A program made the position numbers and the translations under genes. Positions 35,701 to 46,259 of a stretch of 64,000 nucleotides of DNA are shown piece after piece. The DNA is taken from the NCBI GenBank assembly GCA_016081115.2, contig JABTTQ020002203.1, positions 62,001-126,000 on the forward strand, in the 5' to 3' direction. This DNA comes from Rehmannia glutinosa. Taxonomy: Eukaryota > Streptophyta > Magnoliopsida > Lamiales > Orobanchaceae. The notes beneath the pieces are model-generated. The model was not told where the DNA came from and searched no databases. It saw only the letters and a program-made list of their open reading frames with translations. How positions within the stretch are numbered: position 1 is the stretch's first letter; every line of letters begins with the position of its first letter.

Positions 35701-37045
35701 TGCGGGGCGACTTCCTCGTCTTGCGGTTTTGAATCTATAACGGGACTTATGTTCCACCTAATCTTTCAAGATATCGAAGATTGCTTATCCTTCCGATAAT
35801 CATCTTCATCCAAATAACTCCACCAACGCCATATTGCTACACGTGAATTTTCAAAAATTTCGAATCGCTTCCTGAATCAATAATACTCATTGCCTGGTTG
35901 ATACTTTTTGTACTTGTATTTACTTTTCTGCTGAGTCAACTTGGTGTGTCGAGCTCACATCGAGAATGGATACGTCGGGAATGGAACCGGGCAGCTCGGC
36001 TGCTAATTCCACTCTTCCGGCCCAATCGCCCTAATCCCGCAACTGAGGGACGGAGTGTCCAAGGGAAGTGGGTCGTAGTACTTGAGGTATAATCATGATT
36101 ATGACAAATCCGAGCCTTGCAAGCTCCACTGTGGATTTTGTCTTTGCCTACGGAGCGATAAGGTGACAGGTCTTGGACCATCTTGCCCGGGGAGTTACAA
36201 GGAAGAACGAAGGAATCGTTGTCTGATCCACACGATTCGAGTTATCGGACCCGTTTGGTTGGCGCTACAAATCCGTACGCAACCGCTACTTGTTTTGCAT
36301 TGGTTGGCGCTACAAATCCGTACGCAACCATTATTTGTCTTGCATGGGATTGGCGTTACATTTTGTACGCAATCCTACCTGTCTTGCCTGAATCACATAG
36401 TGCATGTGTGACCACGAACTGTTTTCTTGAACTGTATAAGTATATTACTTAAATATATTTATCACGACGCTTGTGGACTGTGTGTGAATTCATGCATCAT
36501 ACTCACGCGTTTTCATATAACTGTTTTCTCGCATTAACTATATATATCGCCACACTTGCACACGATCACCCCATCCACTGAGATTTTGTCTCATCCCCAC
36601 CTGTTTTCTAACCTTAGATGAGGACTTCGTTGAAGATGCTGAACCGACCACGGATTGAGCCCTTGTACTCCGCTTGTTGGATTTACTATCTTTTGTTGTT
36701 GATGTCGCTGGACTTGTTACTATTATTTGTTGTTGGACTTACTACTACTTGTTGTTGTTGTTGGACTCTTTTCTTGTGTTTGTTGTTGGACTCTTTTATT
36801 TCCTTTCATTCCGGTTTGTAACTGAAGGGCGTAGGACCCTTTGACTTTAAGTTGTTTTCTTTAGATCATATCGGGATGTAATTTGGATTATGGATATTGT
36901 GGATGTAAGTTGTAACGTGTTTCTATATTTCATTGCTATTTAGACTCTGTTCCATTGGGTTTTGATGATATTCGTCTAGAATGTTCGGATTACTTGTATT
37001 TAAGTTGTGGATCGTCGTCGCGTCCCATTTGGGCGTGACAAATAT
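32736..37045 (+). repeat. Solo LTR of the Tekay-type family, TSD AATAT
   Basis: LTR 32741-37040 (4300 bp) runs from TGTGAAGCCCCGATTTTTCC to GCGTCCCATTTGGGCGTGACA. It is flanked by AATAT on both sides (32736-32740 and 37041-37045), and no internal sequence is attached. It is the reverse-oriented full-length counterpart of the LTRs at 7737, 15321 and 23187. A solo LTR with intact TSD is produced by recombination between the two LTRs of one element. It contains a CTTCA-rich minisatellite at 33545-33790 and a C11 run near 33435. Confidence 0.95.
33545..33790 (+). repeat. Minisatellite within the LTR (TTCACATCTTCAA words)
   Basis: Degenerate units of roughly 30 bp built from TTCACATCTTCAAATATTCA and CAACTCTTCACAT-like words. 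The other LTR copies have the same array in reverse complement (TGAAGATGTGAAG) at about 11010-11145, 18500-18715 and 26400-26640 with different unit numbers. Confidence 0.8.
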
Positions 37046-39597
37046 TATAATCAATAATTGAGTTGAAGTGGTATTCAAATTCTTATTAAATGGAAAAATA
37101 CATTTAAATTTTATTTGTTTCGTTAATGTGGGAAAAATGTGTCGATCTAAATGAGTTGAAACACAATTCTTGGCAATATGGGACAAACACAAACTCTAAC
37201 AAAAATTAACAATCTATTTTAAATCAAATTTTGAACAATCCAATTTATTTTTCTGACGTGTGGAAAACATGTTAAACTTTTGATCATACATAAAATTTTC
37301 TAATAGACACATATATAGTGTAAGGCTTAGTTACAATTTGGTCCTGTAAGAAAACGAGAGTGACATATTTGGTCCTGTAAGTGTTTTATGTAGTAATTTT
37401 GATCGAGGAAATTACAATTTTGGTACCATAACAAAAGAATTCATATGCTTTTAGTAGGGGCGGCAATCTACGAACGACACGAGTACCCGATACGAACACG
37501 GCACAAATTAACTGAGAGAAATCTGAACACAAACACTAGAAACCCAAACTCAAACACAACTTACACGATATTATCCAGGGTCATTCCAATATTTTAAAGG
37601 GCCAGATGCAAGATAAAAATGGCCCCTTCGTATTTATATAACAAAAAATTAAAAATCATTGATTAATCAATATTACAAAAAATAAAAACATAAAACAATG
37701 AAGCACTATATTTCAATTTCAATGTCTCCAAAAGCAAGTTCTAAATTTTAGTGTAATATATCAAATGCAATTGTTAAAACTTTGGGATAATTTCACTTGT
37801 TATTTATATTTAAACCCTCAAATCCTCGGGAACTCTTGGGAAAAAAGTAAAAAAACTAAATTTTTAATGCGATAAAACGTTTTTATACTATTAATTTTTA
37901 TCTAAAAATTTAAAATCAAAACCACAGAAACTGAATAATTTAAAAATTGTAACCAATAGACCTTTTTTTACATCCATTATTTTTAATAATATAATTGATC
38001 TTTAAATGAAGTGAAATTCAAATTTGATAATCTTATAAAATTATTAAGAATCTTAAATTATACTTTTAATTTTTAATTATTAATATGTTATACTTTGTAA
38101 CACTTAAATTAATTAATTTTAACTAATATAATAAATCATAAATGAAAAGATCTGATGTCGTAAATACATAAATGGTTTTTCAAATACAAGCCAAACAGGG
38201 AAACAATGCAAAAACAAAGAATGTCAGTAAAAAAAGAAGAAAAATAAAGGGGAAGAAAATAAAATAAAAACGATTCAGTTGCATGATCAACAGCTAAAAT
38301 CACCATATATAAAACAAGCATTTCTTCTTAAAATTCAAGCCTCAAGGATATTAACCTACATTGTAATCTAATAGGAATTAAACAACAAATTTAGCCATCG
38401 CACTCTCAAGCCTTCTCGGAGTTGCACGTATGAAGAAGCCATAAAATCACGGTTTTCTCACCCTTAGCAAAAGAAAAAAATAAGAAAAATTTGATGTTAA
38501 ATGCAAATGCCCCTGCCTTTTTAATTTTGCCAAGAAAAATCGCTGGTGAGTTCATCGATTTGAGATAATATTTGACATTGTTAGGAGATTTAGAGTTTGG
38601 GATTAGGCGGTCAACTAATGGCCAGTACCAAAAGTGATTAAAAAGAGTTGCGTGGATGGTCATTTTTGGTGAGTTAGGAATCTAGGGTACTAAAAGCAAA
38701 AAATAGGCAAAGTTAGGGTACCTATTCTGAAATTACCACTTAAAATGTGAAATAAGTGTATGCATTAAAGAACTCGAGTGGCTTTCTTTAAACACGGCAA
38801 TCTATTCACATTTTCTTCTCCATCAACACTAAAGGCATTATCAGCCTGCTGCCAAAGAAAATTCAATCAAGAACATATCATAGTAAATGTACTGGTTTTC
38901 GCTCTTACAAAATTTACATAATAATCAATTCGCGAATGCGTATCTGTACGTAACCTTTACCAGCTCCACAACTCATTCCTTCCAGCACAACACATATTTT
39001 AGCAGCAATCAATTCCATCCGGTTCAGATCAGTTGGTTTTGACATTTTCGAATTTAATGTATCGAGAATCCAATCAGTCTTGACTTATCAGTATTGTAAT
39101 TGCATCAAGGATGGATATCAGTTACAATTTTGAACCTATTAATCAGACCCCTTTTGGCTTCTCAAGATATAACTATATAATCTTGTGGCCTTGGAGTGTG
39201 AAATTAATGTAATTAACTTTTGTAACTGCCTACATTCCAGAAATAACGGTTATGGATGTCAATATTTGAGTTTTTGAAGTTCTAATATTTTTATAATGAA
39301 AAATACGTAAAACCATTTATTATTAAAAGTGTAGGTTCAGGGAGTTGCAGTAAAAAGCATCCATTGAGATTCTGGAGTACTACAATAAAGAGAATAGATT
39401 TTAATTGTTGAGGAATTAAAGTCAGTACTGGTATGTTTCCTGATTCATTTTCTATGCATATTTTGTAATAATAGACTCCGCGTTGTTGTTCTTTATGTTG
39501 AGTGCAAAATGTGGTTATGTGCTTTTCCATTTGTTTGAGATGGAGACGATATTCGTAATTAGGGGATTAGCAGATGGTGGAAAAAGTTTTCTTGTCA
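37046..39597. other. AT-rich spacer, no gene recognised
   Basis: Low-coding AT-rich DNA. At about 37455-37520 a stretch ACACGAGTACCCGATACGAAC resembles a dispersed plant repeat with ACACGAACACGG words. At about 37325-37385 the phrase TTTGGTCCTGTAAG is repeated in tandem. Nothing supports an exon. Confidence 0.4.
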
Positions 39598-39607
39598 CCC
39601 ATAATAT

Positions 39608-39646
<39 letters not shown>

Positions 39647-39869
39647 ATGACGGGGAACCCGCGGCCGCTACTCTTCGAGTGCGCCTTTGGATAAACCCTC
39701 GGGCGACTAGCACCGCAAACTACGCCAACCAGGTAAACCACACTAGGCAAGCCTGTGTGATGAGCTCAACCAAGAAAGTGTTGGTAGGGGAATCGAACTC
39801 GTGACCTTCGGTCGCGCTCACCTACTCCACCAACTTGGCTACCCTTGCGGGTCCCATAATATTATTTTT
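39598..39869 (-). mobile_element. tRNA-derived SINE with 17-bp TSD
   Basis: CCCATAATATTATTTTT is duplicated at 39598-39614 and 39853-39869. The body (39646-39852) read on the minus strand starts GGGACCCGCAAGGGTAGCC. It has an A box TAGCCAAGTTGGTGGAG and a B box GGTCACGAGTTCGATTCCCC, spaced as in a pol III promoter, and ends in a poly(A) tail (poly-T 39611-39645). The tRNA-like head is not a usable tRNA gene; it drives SINE transcription. The element is complete and its tail is long, so it is probably young. Confidence 0.9.
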
Positions 39870-39874
39870 GAAAT

Positions 39875-40150
39875 GCAATAGCCCGTAGTTTTCGGTTTCG
39901 GTTTTATCGTAGTCAAACCGAACTAAAACTGAATTTGTTTATTATTATTTTTCATAAAACGTTTGCAAAATACACACATTCTTTTTTCTTTTTTTTTTTT
40001 TCAATTTAGGATTGGTTTGACCGGAAAACCGAAAAAAAGAAAATCGAAATAATTTCGGTTTCAAACAAAACCGAATCTGTATAATATGGTTCGGATTTCG
40101 GTTTTGAATTTTATCAAACTGACATTCGGTTCGGTTCGTAATCATCACCA
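39875..40150. repeat. CCGAA/TTCGG-rich low-complexity block
   Basis: Repeated words TTTCGGTTTCGGTTTT, AACCGAA and GGTTCGGTTCG in both directions, interrupted by AT-rich DNA. Resembles dispersed plant repeats containing CCGAA strings. Element borders are not resolvable. Confidence 0.45.
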
Positions 40151-41031
40151 TAAGCCCCTTTTATCATTAATATAAGGGATAGTTACAAAAACACCTTTGA
40201 AGTTTGAGAATATAAAGGGAAAATGTCATCTAAATTAAGTAATAAGTTCTTGTTTGGTTCCAAAATTTGGTTATTTGTACTTTACGTTTATTAACAAAAT
40301 GGAAAGTAAAAAATATTAAATTGATCAATATTACGATATATCAAGTAATAATTTTTTTGCCATAATTATTATTGTTAAAAACTAACAATAAGTTGTTACT
40401 ATTTGTATAATTTTCAAGGAAAAAAAGGGACAAAAATATTATGATGATTGACTTGTGTATCTGCCTTTTGCAGTGTACATCCGGTGAGCGTACGTGTTTC
40501 TATTGATTTCTCAGGAAGCACACAGATTTGTTGGAACATAACAAGAATTTCAAGAAATTGTACATAAATTTGATGGGATCCCATGTTTAATTTTTTTCTT
40601 CTAAAATAATCTTAGTTCTATTTTGGATTTATGTGACTTTGAGTATTAATTGTGATTATTTTGCATCTCCATTCTTTTCTTTTTTGGTTGCCAACCTTTT
40701 TTTTTAAACTCAACTTTAGAATCGATTAACAACACATGTTACATGTAATGCGTTTTCTTCTGTGAAATTGATAAGTAACCATTTTATTCATTGAGATTAT
40801 ATAGTTTAGAATTTAGATTGAGATAGGGCCATTCTTATTAAATCTTTATTATTCTATTCCATCAATTTCAGGTTTGATGTTTATTCAAAAGTTTAGTTTG
40901 AAATTTGGAATTGAAGAATTCAATTGTAAATTATTCTCCCTCACAATATTGATTAATGTAATACCTCACAATTGACTTGTGACATTAATATATCTTATCT
41001 TGTACAATGTAGGAAATAATCAATCTTGTCA
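40151..41031. other. AT-rich stretch upstream of the RPA-like gene
   Basis: No coding sequence recognised. It holds whatever promoter the RPA-like gene had, but no distinct TATA arrangement can be supported. Confidence 0.3.
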
Positions 41032-43457
41032 ATGGATTCAACGACACTAGTAAGACTTTTGAATATAAATCAAAAGTCATTCACTTTACGTTTAAAAGCT
41101 CTAAGAGTTGGCTTCCCAACATCTTGCGGACAAAACTTCTCTTCCAAGATTCGTAAAATGGTTATGGTAGATGAAGAAGTAAGAAAATAAACTAAACTAC
41201 AATTTTTTATATTTAAATAATTATTATATTTAACAATTTAAAACAAAATGTCTAATTTTTGTAGGGTGTGCAGATTGGAGTTATTATCTTCAATGAAGAC
41301 ATAAATCACTTTACAGGCAAAATAGCAGTTAACAATACATATATGATTGCAAATGCGGATGTTAAAAGAGTTAATCCACTATTTTCGAATGCACATCCTG
41401 AAAAGGAATTGGTCTTAAAGAAACATTCTGTTGTGAATGATGCGTCAGATCAACCTATTGCAGATAAAATTGAATACAATTTTGTCGAGTTCATGGATAT
41501 AAATCTTGAACTACACAATAATGGAGTTGGTATATTTTCTTTATCCTTTACTTATTATTTGACCATAATAATATGTTTTTCAAATATTTTTGTAAGTGTA
41601 ACTTATGTCATGCATATATTTATTTTACCATAATGATATGTTTATAGAACATTTTTATAAGTGCAAATTATGTCATACAGATATTTATGGAGTTGTCTTA
41701 CGAGTAAAAGAATGCAGAATGACTACAAACTCAAGGACCGTGTTGAAGTCTGTGAGGGAAATAACGATAATTAACAAACACTAATCAAAATGTTTATTCT
41801 TTTTCATCAGGTGTTGTTTTTTCCATTCAATTTTGAAGAACGTATGTGATTGACTTATTATCTATATCTGATTTCATCCTGTAATTGTTTGTCTTTGGGA
41901 GGATTTGGCAAGCAAATGAAGAAAATCTATTGGAGGATATTCTTGATCAAAATCCGATAGTTGCCATCACTAAAGCCACCCCAAAAAAATACCTTGGTAA
42001 TTTTATTTAATTACAGTTTCTGGAAAAAATTAGTTTTTCCTCTTCTTCTTATTATTGAATATGTCCTAAAAATATAACAGTTGAAATGACTACTTTTCAT
42101 ATGTGTTACTGTATGTCATATTTCCTTATTTAGGTGAGTTACATATGAAAACAACATCAGCATCAATCCTACATATAGACCCAACTTGTGAAGAAATAAA
42201 ACATTTGAGAAACGGAATCAATAACTTTAAATTTCAATACCACGTTGATTGAATTTGAAAATAACACATTCATTTCTAATGTTACATAGTGCATTCAATT
42301 GATAATCCTATAAAAGTCCGAGAACAATCAATGATTGAGAGAATGAAATATGCAAAGGAAGTGAGCCTCAATGAGATCATATACAAACGAGATACATTAT
42401 ACGAGGTAGAAGTATTATTTAATATCATGTTTTTTTTTATTATGAACATTATGTATCTTTTATTCAATGATATAATTTTTTTCAAATATTTCTTTTTGTC
42501 TATTTACAGAACATGTATTATTGTTTCAAAAGAGTTGTCGAAAGAGTTGAAAATAAATCTTCCTTGTGGTATGACTCATGTAAGAAATGTTCTGCCTCTG
42601 TTTTGAAAAGTAAAGACACTGCGACTTGTACAAATGTAATGAGGAAAATATCGAAATAGTACCAAGGTATCAATCATATTTTAAAAACTTACATAATTCA
42701 TTTATTCATCAAATACCGATAAGTATTTTATCAATTGTAGATATCGATTTCTTTGTTGAATGTCTTACAAGGCGATCGGTGCAATCATAACTATGTTCGA
42801 GGAAGCGACAATGTATTTATTGGATGCCCAGTCAGGAGTATTTAACAACAATTGAGCAGGTAATACTATTATATTTTAGATTATTATTCAATAGATTTTT
42901 TTATAAGATGTATAATAGCATAACATATCAATATGTATTCTAATATAATTATTTATATCATTGAATAACGATGAATTTGATCAACATGAAAAGTTCATGA
43001 TTTTCAATTAGAATTTATTATTTTATTTATATCTCATTATTAATATTCAATTAAATCGGGGCTAACACGAGTCAAAATACTACAAAAAGCTATCTTACAG
43101 ACGTCAACAACGTTTTATTTCCTTGTTGCTCTTAACTAAAAAGCACAAGTAGTGAATGGACAATTAAATATCGCAGCTGAAGGAGTGGGAAAGATACAAT
43201 CCACTTTGAAGAAAGGCAAGAAGAGAAAATCATCAAGTATATGTGCCAATAATATTGGAGGGAAAACTGTAGATGGAGTGGGCAAAGAAGATGATCAAAA
43301 GAAAAAAGCCCCAGAAAGCCAAAGTGTTACTAAGGTTGACATTTCAAACAATGAAGAAACTCTGGAAAGTATCAAGAAGAAGTGCGCAAAGAAATTGTCA
43401 AATAAAAATAAGAGAAAGATGCTGACAATTGCAGAAATCAAAAAAGAGAAGGCTTGA
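41032..43457 (+). pseudogene. RPA1-like single-strand DNA-binding protein, intron-bearing relic
   Basis: Replication protein A large subunit binds single-stranded DNA; plant Helitrons often carry copies. Exon 1 is 41032-41178 (49 codons, ends VMVDEE). A GT-AG intron (41179-41264) leads to exon 2, 41265-41529 (GVQIGVIIFNEDINHF, then YMIANADVKRVNP: DBD-A). A second GT-AG intron (41530-41680) rejoins at DIYGVVLRVKECRMTTNSRT (DBD-B). Further blocks are LWEDLA (41895) and, frameshifted, NEENLLEDILDQNPIVAITK, then GELHMKTTSASILHIDPTC after another possible intron. DBD-C follows at 42520-42660 with zinc-finger half CKKCSAS and CTNCNEE-like text broken by one missing base. The Lys-rich C-terminal ORF is 43152-43457. 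At least two frameshifts and a stop show decay. The 3' end lies 470 bp before a Helitron terminus. Confidence 0.85.
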
Positions 43458-43898
43458 TATAACTTGAAATTTTTGAATGTCTTTCCTTTCTTATATGTAC
43501 TTTTTCATGCTTTCATGGACTCATCGTGACATTTTAAAGCAAGTTTGCCATATGAATTAAAAAAAGAACGTTGAAGATCGTTTACTGATGCATTTCTAGA
43601 ATTGTCGCAAAATATTTTTTTAATCAATCGATGTTATACTTTTCTTTTTTCAACATATACATTTCACTATAATCCTTAAATAACAAATATCTCTTACATA
43701 TGACCAATATTAGTGATAAACAAATAAAATAAATTAATTTTAATATTTTTTAAATTAAAATAATATAATTAAAGTAAAACAAAATATATATTAAATATTG
43801 TGTAATATTTAAATTTAATTAATATTTATTTTACTTTTTAATATTTTAATCAATAAAATTATTAAATAATAAAGTTATTTTAGTAAAGTCATGTGGAT
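43458..43898. other. AT-rich tail before the Helitron 3' end
   Basis: Very AT-rich with many AATATTTA/TTAATTTT words and no coding sequence. Such tails are usual between the last gene and the hairpin of plant Helitrons. Confidence 0.4.
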
Positions 43899-43926
43899 CA
43901 TGTGCGAAGCACGTGTTTCTTACTAG
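43899..43926 (+). mobile_element. Helitron 3' terminus (hairpin + CTAG|T)
   Basis: CATGTGC and GCACGTG (43899-43905 and 43909-43915) pair as a 7-bp stem with one G-T wobble and a GAA loop. Eleven nt after the stem the element ends in CTAG at 43923-43926, followed by host T. This is the classic Helitron termination signal: a short hairpin 10-12 nt before CTRR, insertion before T. It lies on the same strand as the helicase and RPA-like relics. Confidence 0.8.
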
Positions 43927-44222
43927 TCAATAAAAAATACACATTAAATGTTGAGCCAATCAACTTGGCTTAGTATTTTAGATCAAATGGGTTGGGTCAA
44001 ATGGCCCGATTTATTTAGTCTCTAAAAATGAGAATAATACAATTTTTTATCGAGCTCATTTTGTGACTCTAATTTTAGCCAAACTACATATGTCCTATCT
44101 TTTTTGTTACGACATTATGAAAATGTATAATTATTCGCTTTAAATAAGAAGAAATATAACTAATTTTATTTTTACTTTTTCTTTCACGAAATATTTAAGG
44201 AAAAAAAGGTGGTTATAAATTA

Positions 44223-44537
44223 GGCTTAATTGCGAGAAAATATCCTGTAACTTGGGTAAAAATGCATTTTCGGACTTTTGTTATTGGGTTTGCAAAATAT
44301 GCCCTGTATGTTCTTCAAGTTTTGCAAAATATGCCCAATTTTGCATCAACTCAAGACTTATAGGACACCAATTCTTCGGTATAAACTTGCAGGACCAATT
44401 TTATAGAACGTTATAAACTTACGGGGCATATTTTGCAAAACTTGAAGAACATACAGGGCATATTTTGCAAACCCAATAACAAAAGTCCGAAAATGCATTT
44501 TTACCCAAGTTACAGGATATTTTCTGCAATTAAGCCT
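44223..44537. mobile_element. MITE with about 118-bp inverted repeats
   Basis: GGCTTAATTGCGAGAAAATA at the left is mirrored by TATTTTCTGCAATTAAGCC at the right. The arms stay paired through TGCATTTTCGGACTTTTG, GTTTGCAAAATATGCCC and a tandem GCAAAATATGCCC word. The unpaired centre is about 80 bp. No TSD was found, so the superfamily is open. Confidence 0.8.
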
Positions 44538-44728
44538 TTTTGTATCATAGAAATGGTACTCAAATTTTCATTTCTGGATTACTTAGTAGTCGTGTGTGCT
44601 GATTATAATATTAATATATTAAAATGGTGGAGTAAAAGAACAAGCATCTGGAAGAGATCTTACTGAAGTGCATCGAAACGAAGTTGGTTTTAAACCAATT
44701 CACATATCACATGCATCAACAAGAAATT

Positions 44729-44783
44729 GGCTATATATGTTTTTTTTTTTTTTTTTTTTTTTTTGAGGAAGGCTATATATGTT
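44729..44783 (-). mobile_element. Second tail-only retroinsertion, 13-bp TSD
   Basis: GGCTATATATGTT occurs at 44729-44741 and 44771-44783. Between the copies are a T run (to 44764) and GAGGAA. As at 29359, it is a retroinsertion consisting almost only of poly(A) tail in minus orientation. Confidence 0.75.
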
Positions 44784-45880
44784 ACATAACTGGGAAAAAT
44801 GCCGAATTAATTAGTCTTGTATTTGTTGGGGGTATTGGAATATTAGTCTCGTAAATTTTTGAAAATATTATGATTTTAGTCCCGTATATTTGCCTTTTAT
44901 TCGCAATTTTGGTGCCGTATGTTTTGAATTTGTATAATTTCGGTGCTTTAAGTTTTAAGTTTGTACAAATTTGGTCATTGAGAGCTATTTCAATATCATT
45001 TATATCCAAATCGCCCTTAGTAGCCAAAAACTTTAATATACCTAAGATTAATAGAAAATTGCAATTTTTTAAATACCATATATATACGTCTTAGGTTGGT
45101 TAAACCGATTATACCGGATGCGGTGGTTGGTCCATTACGGTAAAGCCAAACTACTAGCTTCGCGGTTAAACTAGTCAAAATCGGTTAAACCGATTTTACT
45201 ATTATTTTTTTATTTTACACACCATTTTAAAAAAAAAAGATAAATTATAAACTTAATATTTAATATTTATGTCAAAATTCAAATCAATCAAGAGTTCAAA
45301 TTATTTAATATTATGTAATGATTCAAATGAATTATTTTCTATTTTAACTAAATCAAACAAGAATTATAATCAATTAAAATATTCTAAATTTGAACAAATC
45401 TCTATAATATAGGCATAAATAATTAATCAAATAGTTGTGTATCAAAAACAAGAAATTAACTAAATATATATAACTTCTCTTTTATATTAATATATTACAT
45501 TAATGTTTTATATAATATTAAAAATTTATTTTATTAAAAAAGGTGAAACTGGTCCGACCAGTTAAACTACTTATTGGTGGCTTGACTGGTTTAGTCGCTT
45601 GTACGATATCTAAAACACTGGAAACTTGTATCAGACCCTACATTTTGTTTGTTTGAGTTGAATTTGTTCATTTTTTATACTATAATTATCTAGTGAGAGG
45701 AGAATATTAGAATTATGAATCCGGATAAAAATTCGAGATACGAGTTCTACAAAAATTATTTGCTATTTATGGAAATACAAAAGCATGTACAAATTTGAAA
45801 AAAATGAGTTACTTTGACCAATATGACTAAAATTAATTGTCAAAACTAAAAATTACATGACTAAAATTATTATGTTTGTT
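44784..45880. other. Repeat-derived spacer with GGTTAAACCG words
   Basis: No gene. 44800-45000 repeats phrases of the kind TTTAGTCCCGTA. At 45100-45190 and 45540-45620 the words GGTTAAACCGAT and ACTGGTTTAGTC bracket AT-rich DNA and may be the degenerate ends of a dispersed repeat ending near TAAAACACTGG. The ends pair too weakly to call an element. Confidence 0.35.
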
Positions 45881-46045
45881 GAGGGATAACTAGAAGAAAT
45901 CAGGTCAGTTGCGACGGAGGTTTTTCCAGCACCAGACAGTTGACGCAAATTAAAAATATGTTTTTGGGACGACGCTTCATCGTAAATAATCTTACCAAAA
46001 AACCTTCTGAATATTTTTGTCGCAATTCCTTTTAGCGACAAATTG
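45880..46045. mobile_element. CACTA-type subterminal repeats, left cluster
   Basis: Words TTGCGACGG, GACGCAAA, GGACGACGC, TGTCGCAAT and TAGCGACAAAT recur within 150 bp. The same GCGAC words fill 52050-52315 at the other side of the captured gene fragments. Transposase-binding subterminal repeats of this sort flank En/Spm elements. The CACTA tip itself was not found here, so this end is truncated or mutated. Confidence 0.55.
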
Positions 46046-46187
46046 TTGAAATTATCGTTGCTACTCCTAATGATTCTTCTGTCGTTGAAAATAGTTGTAT
46101 TAATCTGCCGCGCTCAATATCTTCTTCGCGCCCTAATTTTCTACTTTCCCTCCTCCGCTGCCCGTCACGCCGTCACTTTTTCTCCCG

Positions 46188-46251
46188 ATGGCCGCTACCA
46201 CTTCTCCCGCTGTCATCGTCACCACCAGTCTCTCTCTGTCTCACACCTTTG
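46188..46251 (+). CDS. Possible first exon of a captured gene
   Basis: A CT-rich leader (46120-46187) precedes an ATG reading MAATTSPAVIVTTSLSLSHT, and the frame runs into a donor-like G|GTGAGA at 46251/46252. The composition is clearly more genic than its surroundings. The peptide is too short and Ser/Thr-rich to identify; it could be an organelle-targeting N-terminus. It may belong with the fragments downstream or be chance. Confidence 0.3.
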
Positions 46252-46259
46252 GTGAGACT

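Noticed and set aside
39646..39852. tRNA gene
   Set aside because: Has A and B boxes but no cloverleaf acceptor stem; poly(A) tail and TSD show it is a SINE.
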